NCBI GenBank assembly: GCA_030698225.1
Contig: JAUYNR010000073.1
Span: 1-64,000, forward strand
DNA from: Oxalobacteraceae bacterium
GTDB lineage: Bacteria; Pseudomonadota; Gammaproteobacteria; Burkholderiales; Burkholderiaceae_D
Direction: 5' to 3'
DNA length: 64,000 bases
The position numbers and the translations under genes are program-made. Positions 18,682-27,189 of this stretch are shown in pieces (the stretch's first letter is position 1; each line of letters begins with the position of its first letter). Under the pieces are notes generated by a model. That model made no database searches, was not told where the DNA came from, and worked only from the letters and a program-made list of their open reading frames with translations.

Positions 18682-19464
18682 CTATTCCACCAGATCCCTG
18701 TACGCGTGCCATGTGGCATGCCCGAGCAGCGGCAGCAGCAGCACCATGCCGATCATCATCGTTGCGAAGCCGATAGCGACGCTGACGACGATCAGCATTG
18801 CCCAGATGAACATGGTGCCGAGATTTTTTTCCGTGGCCCGAAAACTGGTCATCATCGCGGTGACGATATCGACTTTGCGATCCAATATCATCGGGATGGC
18901 GACCGCCGATAAGGCGAACACCGTCGCGGCCAGTACGCCGCCTGCCAGCAGGTAAGCCGCGACAAACTGCATGTGCTCGCCCGACAGCAGCACGTCTCTT
19001 GCAAAATTGCTGATATCCGGGACGTTGCCCCTGAAGAAAAGCGCAAACAGGATGGCGGACAGGCGCTCCCAGCTGAGCAGCACAAATGCCAGCAGCGCAC
19101 CGAAAAACATCAGCGACTGAGCCTCATCGCGCAAGCCTGCGAGCGACTCCGCGAAGCTCGATTTCTCGCCTTTCTCGTACCGCCTCGAGATCTGGTACAG
19201 GCCCGATGCGGCGGCCGGTCCGATCAGGAAAAAGCCCGAGATCGCTGCGGTAAACAGATACGGTATGTCCGCTGCATTGCTCAGGATCAGATAGCCGACA
19301 AATGACAGCGCCAATCCATAAGTGAGGCTCGCACCCAGGTTGCCCCGCAGATCGGACCAACCGGCTTTCAACCAGACCAACGGCCGGCTGGCGTCCACCG
19401 TGCGTATGGACGGCAAGCTGAAGTGCTGGTCCAGCGGGGATATTGACTTTGCCATGGCACTCAT
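18682..19464 (-). CDS. DUF2189 (BPSS1780-type) integral membrane protein
   Basis: 260 residues with about six hydrophobic segments: LTYGLALSFVGYLILSNAAD, PYLFTAAISGFFLIGPAAAS, SLMFFGALLAFVLLSWERL, YLLAGGVLAATVFALSAVAI and a last pair. The C-terminus LLGHATWHAYRDLV is the family signature and recurs in the divergent paralogue at 19791. The function is unknown; in other bacteria members lie near cytochrome oxidase genes. The start may be 19464 or 19455. Dispersed element copy 6 lies in the divergent spacer. Confidence 0.85.
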   Translation of the reverse strand: MSAMAKSISPLDQHFSLPSIRTVDASRPLVWLKAGWSDLRGNLGASLTYGLALSFVGYLILSNAADIPYLFTAAISGFFLIGPAAASGLYQISRRYEKGEKSSFAESLAGLRDEAQSLMFFGALLAFVLLSWERLSAILFALFFRGNVPDISNFARDVLLSGEHMQFVAAYLLAGGVLAATVFALSAVAIPMILDRKVDIVTAMMTSFRATEKNLGTMFIWAMLIVVSVAIGFATMMIGMVLLLPLLGHATWHAYRDLVE

Positions 19465-19574
19465 CCCGTCTGTTGATGACCTGTGTTTGAAACAATAATT
19501 GCATGCAAAGTTCCGTGCGCCGGCGACGGATCGCGCTGCGCCGGGGGCTATGCCAGGCTACGGCACTTCATGCC

Positions 19575-19661
19575 CACATATACATGCAAGTGTATTTTTA
19601 AATATACAGAAAACGGATGCGTGAACCTGGCTGTTTTGACTTATACCCGCCTATTTTTTAA
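19575..19661 (+). repeat. Dispersed 80-bp element, copy 6
   Basis: ATACA-N6-TGTATTTTTAAA from 19579, TGCG at 19617, GTTTT at 19632, ATACCCG at 19642, then TATTTTTTAA. The upstream GGCA-N5-TGCC hairpin is at 19562-19574. Lies between divergent paralogous DUF2189 genes. Confidence 0.88.
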
Positions 19662-19790
19662 ATTGATGAAGCGCTCGCTGGCGAATTAGGCGGCCCCTGC
19701 GCAAACTTGGCGGACTATCGGTATACCATAGGTGACTTGCCCTGGATCAAGCGATCCGCACATCCCACTTTTTATCTAAAATACCCGCCG

Positions 19791-20609
19791 ATGATGCCAA
19801 CCACCCTCCCGATCCCAGCCGCTGCCGTGCGTTCCATACCGCTGCTGCGGCCTTTGCAATGGCTGGTTCTGGCCTGGCGCGACGTTCTGCGTTGCCCGCT
19901 CTTGAGCATCGCGCACGGCGTGGCGCTGGCGCTGTTCGGCGCGCTGCTGACGGCCATCGCACACGACCGCTTCTGGCTGCTGGTCGGCGCCTTTTCCGGT
20001 TTCTTGCTGGTGGCGCCGGTGCTGGCGGCCGGGCTGTATGCGCTGAGCCGTGCGCTGGAGCGCGGCGAGCCGGCCGACGCGCGCTGCGTGCTGCGCACCT
20101 GGCTGCACTGGCGCAGGCCCGACGGTGCGCGCGATACCAGGCTGGTGCGTTTCGGCCTGCTGCTGGCGCTGGCGGGAACCGGCTGGGTGATGACCTCGGC
20201 GGCGCTGGTGACCGCGCTTGCGCCGCAGCCGATCGCCAGCCCGATCGAGTTCGTGCGTCTGGTGGTGCTGGCTCCCGACAATTATTTATTCGAACTGTGG
20301 CTGGTCCTCGGCGGCGTGCTGGCGGCGCCGGTTTTCGCCTCCAGCGTGGTGACCATGCCGCTGCTGCTGGACCGCAACAACATCAGCCTGATGGATGCGG
20401 TCCTCACCAGCTGGCGGGTGATCCTGGCCAACCCGGCGCCGATGGCCTTGTGGTCCGGGCTGATCATGGGTTTAACCTTGCTCGGGCTGGCCTCGCTGCT
20501 GCTGGGCCTGATACCGCTGATGCCGTTGCTGGGCCACGCCAGCTGGCATGCTTATCGCGACCTGGTGCAAGCTGCCGGCCCGGATGCCGCCGACGGAGGC
20601 CACTCTTGA
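19791..20609 (+). CDS. DUF2189 (BPSS1780-type) integral membrane protein, second paralogue
   Basis: 272 residues from ATG 19791 (or 19794). Segments include FGALLTAIAHDRFWLLVGAF, GFLLVAPVLAAGLYALSRAL and SGLIMGLTLLGLASLLLGLI. The family C-terminal motif appears as LLGHASWHAYRDLVQ. It shares an arrangement with the divergent gene at 18682-19464 but differs greatly in residues, so the duplication is old. The stop TGA overlaps the TTG start of the next gene. G+C-rich codon use, unlike the A+T-rich spacer before it. Confidence 0.85.
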   Translation: MMPTTLPIPAAAVRSIPLLRPLQWLVLAWRDVLRCPLLSIAHGVALALFGALLTAIAHDRFWLLVGAFSGFLLVAPVLAAGLYALSRALERGEPADARCVLRTWLHWRRPDGARDTRLVRFGLLLALAGTGWVMTSAALVTALAPQPIASPIEFVRLVVLAPDNYLFELWLVLGGVLAAPVFASSVVTMPLLLDRNNISLMDAVLTSWRVILANPAPMALWSGLIMGLTLLGLASLLLGLIPLMPLLGHASWHAYRDLVQAAGPDAADGGHS

Positions 20610-20830
20610 ACGGGACGGTATTCGGCTTTACCGAGGCCCAGATCGCCAATTTCGGCCTGACCTTCGGCGTCGGCGCCTTCATGCTTTACATGCTGTTCAT
20701 CATCGGTCAGCTTGCATGGCAAGCGAAGGCCGGACGCTTTGCAACTTTTGTGCTGTTTCTCGGCCTGGCGTTCGGCATGCTGGGCTTTGTGGCCAAGTAC
20801 ATCATCCAATGGGCGCTTGGCATCAAATAA
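20606..20830 (+). CDS. DUF2788 small membrane protein (TTG start)
   Basis: 74 residues. The frame starts with TTG at 20606, six bases after GGAGG, and overlaps the stop of the DUF2189 gene (TTGA), so it is translationally coupled. The sequence NGTVFGFTEAQIANFGLTFG, VGAFMLYMLFIIGQLAWQAK and FATFVLFLGLAFGMLGFVAK shows two membrane helices with a positive loop, as in DUF2788. No ATG exists in this frame near the right place, so automated calls may miss it or extend it far upstream. Function unknown, probably works with its DUF2189 neighbour. Confidence 0.82.
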   Translation: MNGTVFGFTEAQIANFGLTFGVGAFMLYMLFIIGQLAWQAKAGRFATFVLFLGLAFGMLGFVAKYIIQWALGIK

Positions 20831-20920
20831 TGCGCGGGCAGTACGGCAATTTGTCGGGTGCGCGCTTTGGCGGGACGCCCGGAGCGCCCCGTTATTGCCG
20901 CGCTATTTACTATTTACCTA

Positions 20921-21457
20921 TCAAGCGGCGCCCGGCGTGAGGTTGGGGAATCTCTTGTCGATGATCTGATTCCATTTTGTCAGCTTCTCCTCGACCTTTT
21001 TCATCAGCTCGGAGGCATCGCCTTCGATCGTGATTTTCTGGATGATGTCATCCTTGGCGATGCTGTTGACCACTTTCTGGTCTTCATCGCCGACCACCGC
21101 ACCGAACACCGTGTGCTTGCCGTCGAGATGCGGTGTCGGACCGTGGGTGATGAAGAACTGGCTGCCGTTGGAGGCCGGCCCGGAGTTGGCCATCGACAAT
21201 ATGCCGGCCCTGTCATGGCGCAGATCCTTGGAGAATTCGTCTTCGAAATCATAGCCCGGGCCACCCATTCCACTGCCTTGCGGACAGCCGCCCTGGATCA
21301 TGAAATTACTGATGACGCGGTGAAATTTAAGCCCGTTGTAGTATCCGCGGCCAGCCAGGTTGACGAAATTGGCAACCGTGACCGGTGTCTGATCAGCAAA
21401 AAGGGTGATGTTGATGGTGCCCTTGCTGGTTTCCATGATGGCTTTTAAAGTAGTCAT
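20921..21457 (-). CDS. ppiB: Cyclophilin-type peptidyl-prolyl cis-trans isomerase
   Basis: 178 residues without a signal peptide, so cytosolic like PpiB. Typical segments are [35 protein letters not shown] and [12 protein letters not shown]. The active-site Arg (FHRV), Phe and Gln (FMIQGG, SQFFIT) and the His after LDGK are all visible. A GC-type insert ([12 protein letters not shown]) is like that in bacterial PpiB. It catalyses proline isomerisation during protein folding. The C-terminal extension ([20 protein letters not shown]) of about 15 residues is longer than in E. coli PpiB. Confidence 0.93.
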   Translation of the reverse strand: MTTLKAIMETSKGTINITLFADQTPVTVANFVNLAGRGYYNGLKFHRVISNFMIQGGCPQGSGMGGPGYDFEDEFSKDLRHDRAGILSMANSGPASNGSQFFITHGPTPHLDGKHTVFGAVVGDEDQKVVNSIAKDDIIQKITIEGDASELMKKVEEKLTKWNQIIDKRFPNLTPGAA

Positions 21458-21654
21458 TATTCTCTTTCAGAGTTGCGGGTTGGAGTTCGATGGGGGTACG
21501 AATGATAGGGGATAGAACAGGTTTCAGGCTTGAAATTGTACCCTGCCTCGATTATTCCTGATTTATCGACGGCGGCCGGTCGGGTGTGCAATGGTCCCGG
21601 CAAGCCGGCACTTGCGTATGATTTTTATTGTCAAATGTAGTTCCGATATTCGTT

Positions 21655-21861
21655 ATGAGCGCCAGCCCGATGCTACCGGAACGCCAGCACCTGATCCGTT
21701 CACTGTTCGACGAGTACATCGAAGATCTGGTGCGACAGGCCGACGCGGCGCTGTACCGCGCCAAGCAGTCGGGGCGTAACTGCGTGCAAGCGGCGCCGGA
21801 GCAGCGCCAAGGCGCCCGGCGCCGGCCGATACATCATTGTGTATTTTTAAATGTGCGCTGA
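21655..21861 (+). pseudogene. Remnant of a GGDEF protein with a large internal deletion
   Basis: 68-residue frame. It starts with MSASPMLPERQHLIRSLFDE followed by YIE, the N-terminal form of large PAS/NTF2-like GGDEF proteins. It jumps straight to DLVRQADAALYRAKQSGRNC, the last helix of a diguanylate cyclase GGDEF domain. The sensory domains and the GG(D/E)EF active site are missing, so no c-di-GMP could be made. The last residues are encoded by dispersed element copy 7. The in-frame junction indicates deletion rather than random decay. Confidence 0.75.
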
Positions 21862-21908
21862 ATATTTGCGCAAACCAACATGTTTTAGGCTATACCCCTT
21901 GTCTTATT
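21828..21908 (+). repeat. Dispersed 80-bp element, copy 7
   Basis: ATACA-N6-TGTATTTTTAAA from 21830, TGCG at 21868, GTTTT at 21883, ATACCCC at 21893. It supplies the stop of the GGDEF remnant and reaches the stop codon of the convergent LysR gene, so it cannot be a promoter for a gene on its right. Confidence 0.88.
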
Positions 21909-22816
21909 CAAACCTGCGGAGCGCGTTGCGTGAAGTAATCCTGCAGGAATTCGACGCAGACGCGCACCTTGGCCGAATTGTCCAGGCGTGACGGATAGAC
22001 CGCCCAGATGTTGGCCTCCTGGGTATAGTCGGGCAGCACCTGCACCAGCTGGCCGCTGCGCAGTTGCGGCCCGACATCCCAGATCGAGCGCAGCACCACG
22101 CCGCGGCCGTCGACCGCCCACTGGACCGCAATCTCGCCGTGATTGGTCGAGAGCGGGCCGGTCACTTTCACCGTGTGTTCCTGCGCGCCGTGATGCAGCT
22201 TCCAGACCCCGAACGGATGGTCGCGCTCCTTGATGACCAGGCAGTCGTGCTGCGCCAGTTCCAGCAGCGTGCGCGGTGCGCCGCGCCGCGCCAGATAGTC
22301 GGGGGCTGCGCACAGCACGCGGTGGTTGGAGGCCAGCCGGCGCGCGATCAGGTGCGGCGCAATCTGGTCGCCGACCCGGATATCCAGATCGACCCCTTCG
22401 CTGGCGATGTCGACGATGCGATCGACCACCTCGAAACGCACGCTGAGCAGCGGATAACGGCCAACCAGCAGGGAAATCGCCGGGCCGATGATGTTGCGGC
22501 CGAAACCGAAGCTGCTGCTGATGCGCAGTGCGCCGCGCGGCTGCTGGCGCGTCACCGACAGCTCCTGCAGCAGATGATCGATGTCGTCGAGGATGCGTTG
22601 CGCCCATTGATAGGCGCGCTCGCCGTCCCCGGTGATGACGACGCTGCGGGTGGTGCGGTGGAACAGCTTGGTCGACAGACCGGTTTCCAGTATCCGGATG
22701 CGTTTGCTGACGTAGGCGGCAGACACGCCGAGCTCGTCGGCGGCGCCGGAAAAGCTGGACTTGCGCACCACTACGGTAAACACACGCAAGTCTTCGGGGG
22801 ACGGGATATTGCTCAT
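21908..22816 (-). CDS. LysR-family transcriptional regulator (DmlR/TtuA-like)
   Basis: 302 residues from ATG 22816 (MSNIPSPEDLRVFTVVVRKS). The N-terminal winged helix-turn-helix spans residues 7-66 with SFSGAADELGVSAAYVSKRI as recognition region. The remainder is the LysR substrate-binding domain (FEVVDRIVDIASEGVDLDIR). It is divergent from a tartrate/malate-type dehydrogenase gene with a 150-bp spacer. This is the classic LysR arrangement and makes it the probable activator of that gene with the substrate as inducer. DmlR in E. coli and TtuA in Agrobacterium are the nearest models known to me. Confidence 0.88.
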   Translation of the reverse strand: MSNIPSPEDLRVFTVVVRKSSFSGAADELGVSAAYVSKRIRILETGLSTKLFHRTTRSVVITGDGERAYQWAQRILDDIDHLLQELSVTRQQPRGALRISSSFGFGRNIIGPAISLLVGRYPLLSVRFEVVDRIVDIASEGVDLDIRVGDQIAPHLIARRLASNHRVLCAAPDYLARRGAPRTLLELAQHDCLVIKERDHPFGVWKLHHGAQEHTVKVTGPLSTNHGEIAVQWAVDGRGVVLRSIWDVGPQLRSGQLVQVLPDYTQEANIWAVYPSRLDNSAKVRVCVEFLQDYFTQRAPQV

Positions 22817-22966
22817 GATGTGTGCACAATGATTGAACCGAAGTCGCAATTATAGTATTTATCAGAATGAATATAATCATCAGGCAAACAGCACCGCAAG
22901 CTGGCAACAACAGCGCATTACTCCGGTCGCATTCAGCTCCCGGCCAACCACTTTGGAGATATCAGC
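22817..22966. promoter_or_regulatory. Divergent promoter region between LysR gene and dehydrogenase
   Basis: The 150-bp spacer is A+T-rich in its left half. ATTATA (22850-22855) and TATAAT (about 22873-22878) form an inverted pair around GTATTTATCAGAATGAA, which could combine a LysR operator and a -10 box. GGAGAT precedes the ttuC start. No experimental support. Confidence 0.45.
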
Positions 22967-24055
22967 ATGAACCCATCATTCAAGATCGCCGTCATCGCCG
23001 GTGACGGCATCGGCAAGGAAGTCATGCCGGAAGGCTTGCGCGTGCTGAATGCGGCCGCACAGCGCTTTAACATCGGCCTCGAATACACGCATATCGAATG
23101 GGCCAGTTGCGACTACTACGCGCAGCACGGGCAGATGATGCCCGACGACTGGAAGGCGCAGCTGGCCGGCATGGATGCGATTTATTTCGGCGCGGTAGGC
23201 TGGCCGGACACCATTCCCGACCACGTTTCGCTGTGGGGCTCGCTGCTGAAGTTCCGGCGCGAATTCGATCAGTACATCAACCTGCGCCCGGCCAAGACGT
23301 TCCGGGGCGTGCCGAGCCCGCTGGCGGATCGCGGTGCCGGCGATATCGACTTCATGATCGTGCGCGAGAATACCGAAGGCGAATATTCGTCGGTGGGCGG
23401 CATCATGTTCGAAGGCACCGAGCGCGAGCTGGTGCTGCAGGAGTCGGTATTCACCCGTCATGGCACCGACCGGGTGCTCAAGTATGCGTTCGAGCTGGCG
23501 CGGAAACGTGCGCGCAAGCACGTCACGGTGGCGACCAAGAGCAACGGCATCGCAATCAGCATGCCGTGGTGGGATGGGCGTGCCGCGGAAGTCGCCAGCC
23601 AGTATCCGGACATCGGCTGGGACAAGCAGCACATCGACATCCTGTGCGCGCGCTTCGTGCTGCAGCCGCAGCGCTTCGACGTGGTGGTGGCATCGAACCT
23701 GTTCGGCGACATCCTGTCGGATCTGGGGCCCGCATGCACCGGCACCATCGGTCTGGCGCCGTCGGCCAACCTGAATCCGGAGCGCAAGTTCCCGTCGCTG
23801 TTCGAGCCGGTGCACGGCTCCGCGCCGGACATCTACGGCCGGAATATCGCCAACCCGGTGGCGATGGTCTGGTCGGGCGCGATGATGCTGGATTTCCTGT
23901 GCGGCGGCAGCGGCCCCGGCCACGCCGCGCACGATGCGATCGTCGACGCGATCAAGACGGTCATCGCCAGTGGCCCGCGCACCCCGGACCTGGGCGGCAC
24001 CGCATCCACCACCGAGATGGGGCTGGCGATCGCGGCGGCGCTCGCCAGCGCATGA
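22967..24055 (+). CDS. ttuC: Tartrate dehydrogenase/D-malate dehydrogenase-type enzyme
   Basis: 362 residues of the isopropylmalate/isocitrate dehydrogenase superfamily. It begins FKIAVIAGDGIGKEVMPEGL. Substrate and metal signatures include VRENTEGEYSSVGG, KSNGIAISMPWWDG and CARFVLQPQRFDVVVASNLF. Then GDILSDLGPACTGTIGLAPS and EPVHGSAPDIYGRNIANPVA, where the nucleotide loop fits an NAD-preferring enzyme. The family oxidises and decarboxylates tartrate, D-malate and related acids. The divergent LysR regulator supports tartrate or D-malate use. A LeuB assignment is less likely because of the REN-TEGEYSS pattern and length. Confidence 0.9.
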   Translation: MNPSFKIAVIAGDGIGKEVMPEGLRVLNAAAQRFNIGLEYTHIEWASCDYYAQHGQMMPDDWKAQLAGMDAIYFGAVGWPDTIPDHVSLWGSLLKFRREFDQYINLRPAKTFRGVPSPLADRGAGDIDFMIVRENTEGEYSSVGGIMFEGTERELVLQESVFTRHGTDRVLKYAFELARKRARKHVTVATKSNGIAISMPWWDGRAAEVASQYPDIGWDKQHIDILCARFVLQPQRFDVVVASNLFGDILSDLGPACTGTIGLAPSANLNPERKFPSLFEPVHGSAPDIYGRNIANPVAMVWSGAMMLDFLCGGSGPGHAAHDAIVDAIKTVIASGPRTPDLGGTASTTEMGLAIAAALASA

Positions 24056-24217
24056 TGTGCTGGCCGCAGTCGAGGTCCGGCTGCCGACGATTGCGGTCGC
24101 ACTCCGAGTCGCACGTCACCGGCTGGCGACTTGCAATCAAAACCGCTTTGCCTAAACTGAAAGCCTGTGCAGATGCTGCCGGCACAGCATGACCCGAAAA
24201 ACAACAGGAGACCGATC

Positions 24218-24901
24218 ATGCGCACCCCGATCAGATTGTCCATACTTGCCTGCGCCGCTGCGGGTCTGCTGACAGCGTGTTCGCAGATGCGGAGTTCGGC
24301 AACAGGCCCGGACCAAAACCCGATGACGTTCTTCGTCAGCAGCAGCAACCCTGGCAAGGGTGCCGATCTGGGCGGCCTGGCGGGTGCCGATCGGCATTGC
24401 CAGGCGCTGGCCAGTGCGGCAGGTGCCGGCAGCCATAGCTGGCATGCCTACCTCAGCACCAGCGCCACTACCGGTGCGCCTGCAGTCAATGCGCGCGACC
24501 GCATCGGCACCGGGCCGTGGCAAAACGCCAAGGGCGTGGTGATTGCCGGCAGCGTCGATGAGTTGCACAGCAATAATAAGATAGACAAGCAGACCGCCCT
24601 GACTGAAAAAGGCGAGGTGGTCAACGGCCGTGGCGATACGCCCAACATGCACGACATCCTGACAGGATCCCAGCCGGACGGTCGGGCTTTTGCGGGCGAC
24701 ACGGAGATGACCTGCGGCAATTGGACCAAGAGCGGCGGCGACGGTGCTGCGATGCTCGGCCATCATGACCGCATCGGCCTGCAAGACGACGCTGCGTCCA
24801 AATCGTGGAACGCATCCCACCCGTCCCGGGGCGGCTGCAGCCTCGCTGCGCTGCGCAGCACCGGCGGCGCGGGCTTGCTGTATTGTTTTGCGGCAAGATA
24901 A
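24218..24901 (+). CDS. Secreted lipoprotein with lectin-like (endostatin-type) domain
   Basis: 227 residues from ATG 24218 after AGGAGA. The N-terminus is a lipoprotein signal with lipobox LTAC (Cys near 21). The mature part opens with MTFFVSSSNPGKGADLGGLA and GADRHCQALASAAGAGSHSW, then HAYLSTS. This is the pattern of a family often annotated as lectin or collagen NC10/endostatin-like. It has conserved Cys residues (RHCQAL, EMTCGNW, GGCSLA, LLYCFA) that could form two disulfides. Likely cell-surface. The ligand is unknown. Confidence 0.75.
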   Translation: MRTPIRLSILACAAAGLLTACSQMRSSATGPDQNPMTFFVSSSNPGKGADLGGLAGADRHCQALASAAGAGSHSWHAYLSTSATTGAPAVNARDRIGTGPWQNAKGVVIAGSVDELHSNNKIDKQTALTEKGEVVNGRGDTPNMHDILTGSQPDGRAFAGDTEMTCGNWTKSGGDGAAMLGHHDRIGLQDDAASKSWNASHPSRGGCSLAALRSTGGAGLLYCFAAR

Positions 24902-24929
24902 GGCGGTAATGCGCATTGCGCCGTTTTCG

Positions 24930-25012
24930 AATATACACATTTGTGTATTTTTAAATACACACTGAATATCTGCGTAAAATTGAATGTTTTAAGCTATACC
25001 CAGTGTTATTTA
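24930..25012 (+). repeat. Dispersed 80-bp element, copy 8
   Basis: The most regular copy: TACACA-TT-TGTGTA palindrome (24934-24947) followed by TTTTTAAA, TGCG at 24971, GTTTT at 24986, ATACCC at 24996. Lies between two plus-strand genes. Confidence 0.9.
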
Positions 25013-25241
25013 TATTTTCAGGCAAAAAGGTTGCGCCATGTATGCGGCCAGCGCACGTTTGCCGAGCCGTTGAGCGCATACGCACCCGGCCTTCGACACA
25101 CGCTGAATGAACGGTCTGGCGCGCTACAGGTTTCTGCCTCTATTGCTTTTCGCTGCGCCTGTCCCATCTATCGATGGTTCACCGGTTCGGGAGGGAAGGC
25201 ATGGATGGGGCAATCGACAACGCGCAAGCTCGGGCCGTGCG

Positions 25242-26054
25242 ATGGCGCTGATGGTGCTGATAGCGCTGCTGGCGCTCGGGACCGGACTGCTGCTCTGGCT
25301 GCCGAAATACCGTCTTCAGCGGGCGCTCGCGCGCCCTTTCCCGCGCCATTACGCGGAAATCTTGCGCAAGAATATGCCGGCGTATTCCAAAATGCCGGCC
25401 GATCTTCAACTGCAGTTGAAACGTCTGATACAGCAATTCCTGCACCAGAAAAAATTTGTCGGCTGCGACGGCCTGAACATCACCGATGAAATCAGGGTGA
25501 CGATTGCCGGCAAGGCTTGCCTGCTGTTGCTGAATCGGCCGACGCCGGCGTATCCGAATCTGTCCTTCATTCTGGTGTATCCGTCGGCGTTCATCGTGCC
25601 GCGCTCCGAGATTGAAACCGGCGGGCTGGTCACGCATGGCGATCAAACCCTGCTGGGCGAATCCTGGGACGATGACCGGGTGATCCTGGCCTGGGACCAT
25701 GTCAGGCGCAGCAACGCTGAGTCTGACCCTGGCCAGGACGTGGTGCTGCATGAGTTCGCGCATCAACTCGACAGCGCATCCGGCAGCACCAATGGGGCGC
25801 CGCACTTGACGAGCAGGGCGCGCTATGCGCGCTGGTCATCGGTTTTCCTGCAAGAGTTTGCGCTGCTGCAAGAGGCCGCGCAGCATCGGTCGGCGAGCGT
25901 GATCGATCACTACGGCGCGACCAGTCCGGCAGAATTCTTTGCTGTGGCGACCGAAGCCTTTTTTGAAAAATCGCAGCAACTGGGGCAAGAGCACCCGGCC
26001 CTGTTTGCTGCACTGCGCGAGTTTTACTGCGTCGACCCGCGCGAATGGCAGTGA
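25242..26054 (+). CDS. mtfA: MtfA-type zinc-dependent peptidase (M90)
   Basis: 270 residues from ATG 25242 (MALMVLIALLALGTGLLLWL); the open frame continues upstream to 25107 but that part has no ribosome binding site or familiar sequence. The start gives one N-terminal membrane helix. Zinc-binding HEFAH is in VVLHEFAHQLDSASGSTNG, and the third ligand is probably the Glu in SPAEFFAVATEAFFE. E. coli MtfA, cytosolic, binds the Mlc repressor and affects glucose uptake. This one is apparently membrane anchored, which differs. The gene lies 230 bases after element copy 8. Confidence 0.82.
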   Translation: MALMVLIALLALGTGLLLWLPKYRLQRALARPFPRHYAEILRKNMPAYSKMPADLQLQLKRLIQQFLHQKKFVGCDGLNITDEIRVTIAGKACLLLLNRPTPAYPNLSFILVYPSAFIVPRSEIETGGLVTHGDQTLLGESWDDDRVILAWDHVRRSNAESDPGQDVVLHEFAHQLDSASGSTNGAPHLTSRARYARWSSVFLQEFALLQEAAQHRSASVIDHYGATSPAEFFAVATEAFFEKSQQLGQEHPALFAALREFYCVDPREWQ

Positions 26055-26117
26055 GTGTGCGCCGATGGACCATTCCGTGGCCTAGAATGTGATTGTCTTC
26101 CCAACAGGAGCCGCATC

Positions 26118-26423
26118 ATGACGATTACTGCGCAACAACTGGTAGCGTTGATCCAGGAAGTCGAGCGGGAAGACCCGATCGACTTCGCCGATCTGCCGTT
26201 TGACGAGGCGGCGCTGCGCGCGCTGGTGGCCGACCATTTATGCGAGATGGCGGCGGCAATGGACAGCTTCAGCGACGAAGACCGCAATCTGGCCCTGCTG
26301 GCGGTGGCCGCCAAACTGGTGCTGGAAAACCTGGTGCTGCATGTGCAACTGCTGCGTCAGCATGGCGTGCCGATGAGCGACAGCGCCAGCGCGTTGCTGC
26401 GGCGCCTGCAAGACCGGAAATGA
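26118..26423 (+). CDS. Conserved hypothetical protein
   Basis: 101 residues from ATG 26118, eight bases after AACAGGAG. Acidic and helical: MTITAQQLVALIQEVEREDP, then ADHLCEMAAAMDSFSDEDRN and a helix LLAVAAKLVLENLVLHVQLL. No metal motif, signal or membrane span is seen. Upstream is the MtfA gene (63-base gap) and downstream NnrU (76-base gap), so the three may be cotranscribed. Function unknown. Confidence 0.75.
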   Translation: MTITAQQLVALIQEVEREDPIDFADLPFDEAALRALVADHLCEMAAAMDSFSDEDRNLALLAVAAKLVLENLVLHVQLLRQHGVPMSDSASALLRRLQDRK

Positions 26424-26499
26424 TGACCGATGCGCGGCGCCCGATACCGGCAATGGATCGTATTTTCCATCAATTCCTCAACTCTTTCAGGAAACTGCG

Positions 26500-27078
26500 A
26501 TGACCATTCTGATTCTCGGCTTGCTGCTTTTTCTCGGCGTGCATTCGCTGCGCATGGTGGCTGACGACTGGCGCACGCAGCAGATCGCGCGCTTTGGCGA
26601 GCTTCCCTGGAAGGGCGTGTATGCGCTGCTGTCGGCTCTGGGCCTAGGCTTGATCGTCTGGGGTTATCGGCTCAGCCGGGCGCAACCGGTGCCGCTCTGG
26701 GAGCCGCCGCTGTGGATCGGCCACCTGACCGCGTTGCTGACGATACCGGCATTTATCCTGCTCGCTGCGACCTATGTGCGGGGCAGCCGGATCAAGGCGG
26801 CTGTCGGGCACCCGATGTTGCTCGGCGTGAGCATCTGGGCGCTGGCCCATCTGCTGTCGAATGGCAGCCTGGCCGACATCTTGCTGTTTGGTGCCTTTCT
26901 GGCCTGGGCGATGATGGATTTTCATGCGGCGCGCGGCCGCGACCGGGCGGCCGGCGTAGTCTATCGCGACGGCACTCCGGCGAGCGACTTGAAGGTGGTC
27001 GCAACCGGGCTTCTGGGGTGGGGATTGTTCGCCGGATTTCTGCATGCCTGGCTGATCGGTGTCAGTCCGTTTGGCTGA
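26500..27078 (+). CDS. NnrU family membrane protein
   Basis: 192 residues with five to six hydrophobic helices: ILILGLLLFLGVHSLRMVAD, YALLSALGLGLIVWGYRLSR, IGHLTALLTIPAFILLAATY and GVSIWALAHLLSNGSLADIL, then GWGLFAGFLHAWLIGV. The LFLGVHSLRM start and GHPMLLGVSIWALAHLLSNG are specific to NnrU. NnrU was found with nitrite and nitric oxide reductase genes in Rhodobacter, but its exact role is unsettled and no denitrification gene is in this window. NnrU is also related to methanethiol S-methyltransferase-like membrane proteins. Confidence 0.88.
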   Translation: MTILILGLLLFLGVHSLRMVADDWRTQQIARFGELPWKGVYALLSALGLGLIVWGYRLSRAQPVPLWEPPLWIGHLTALLTIPAFILLAATYVRGSRIKAAVGHPMLLGVSIWALAHLLSNGSLADILLFGAFLAWAMMDFHAARGRDRAAGVVYRDGTPASDLKVVATGLLGWGLFAGFLHAWLIGVSPFG

Positions 27079-27189
27079 GCCTGACGCGGTTCTCGAACCC
27101 GCGTCGGTTGCCGCGCATTTTCCACAGCTTTCGGAAAGGGTTTTCAAGAGTAAAATGACGGCCTAACTATTTACAGCGGGACACTACAG

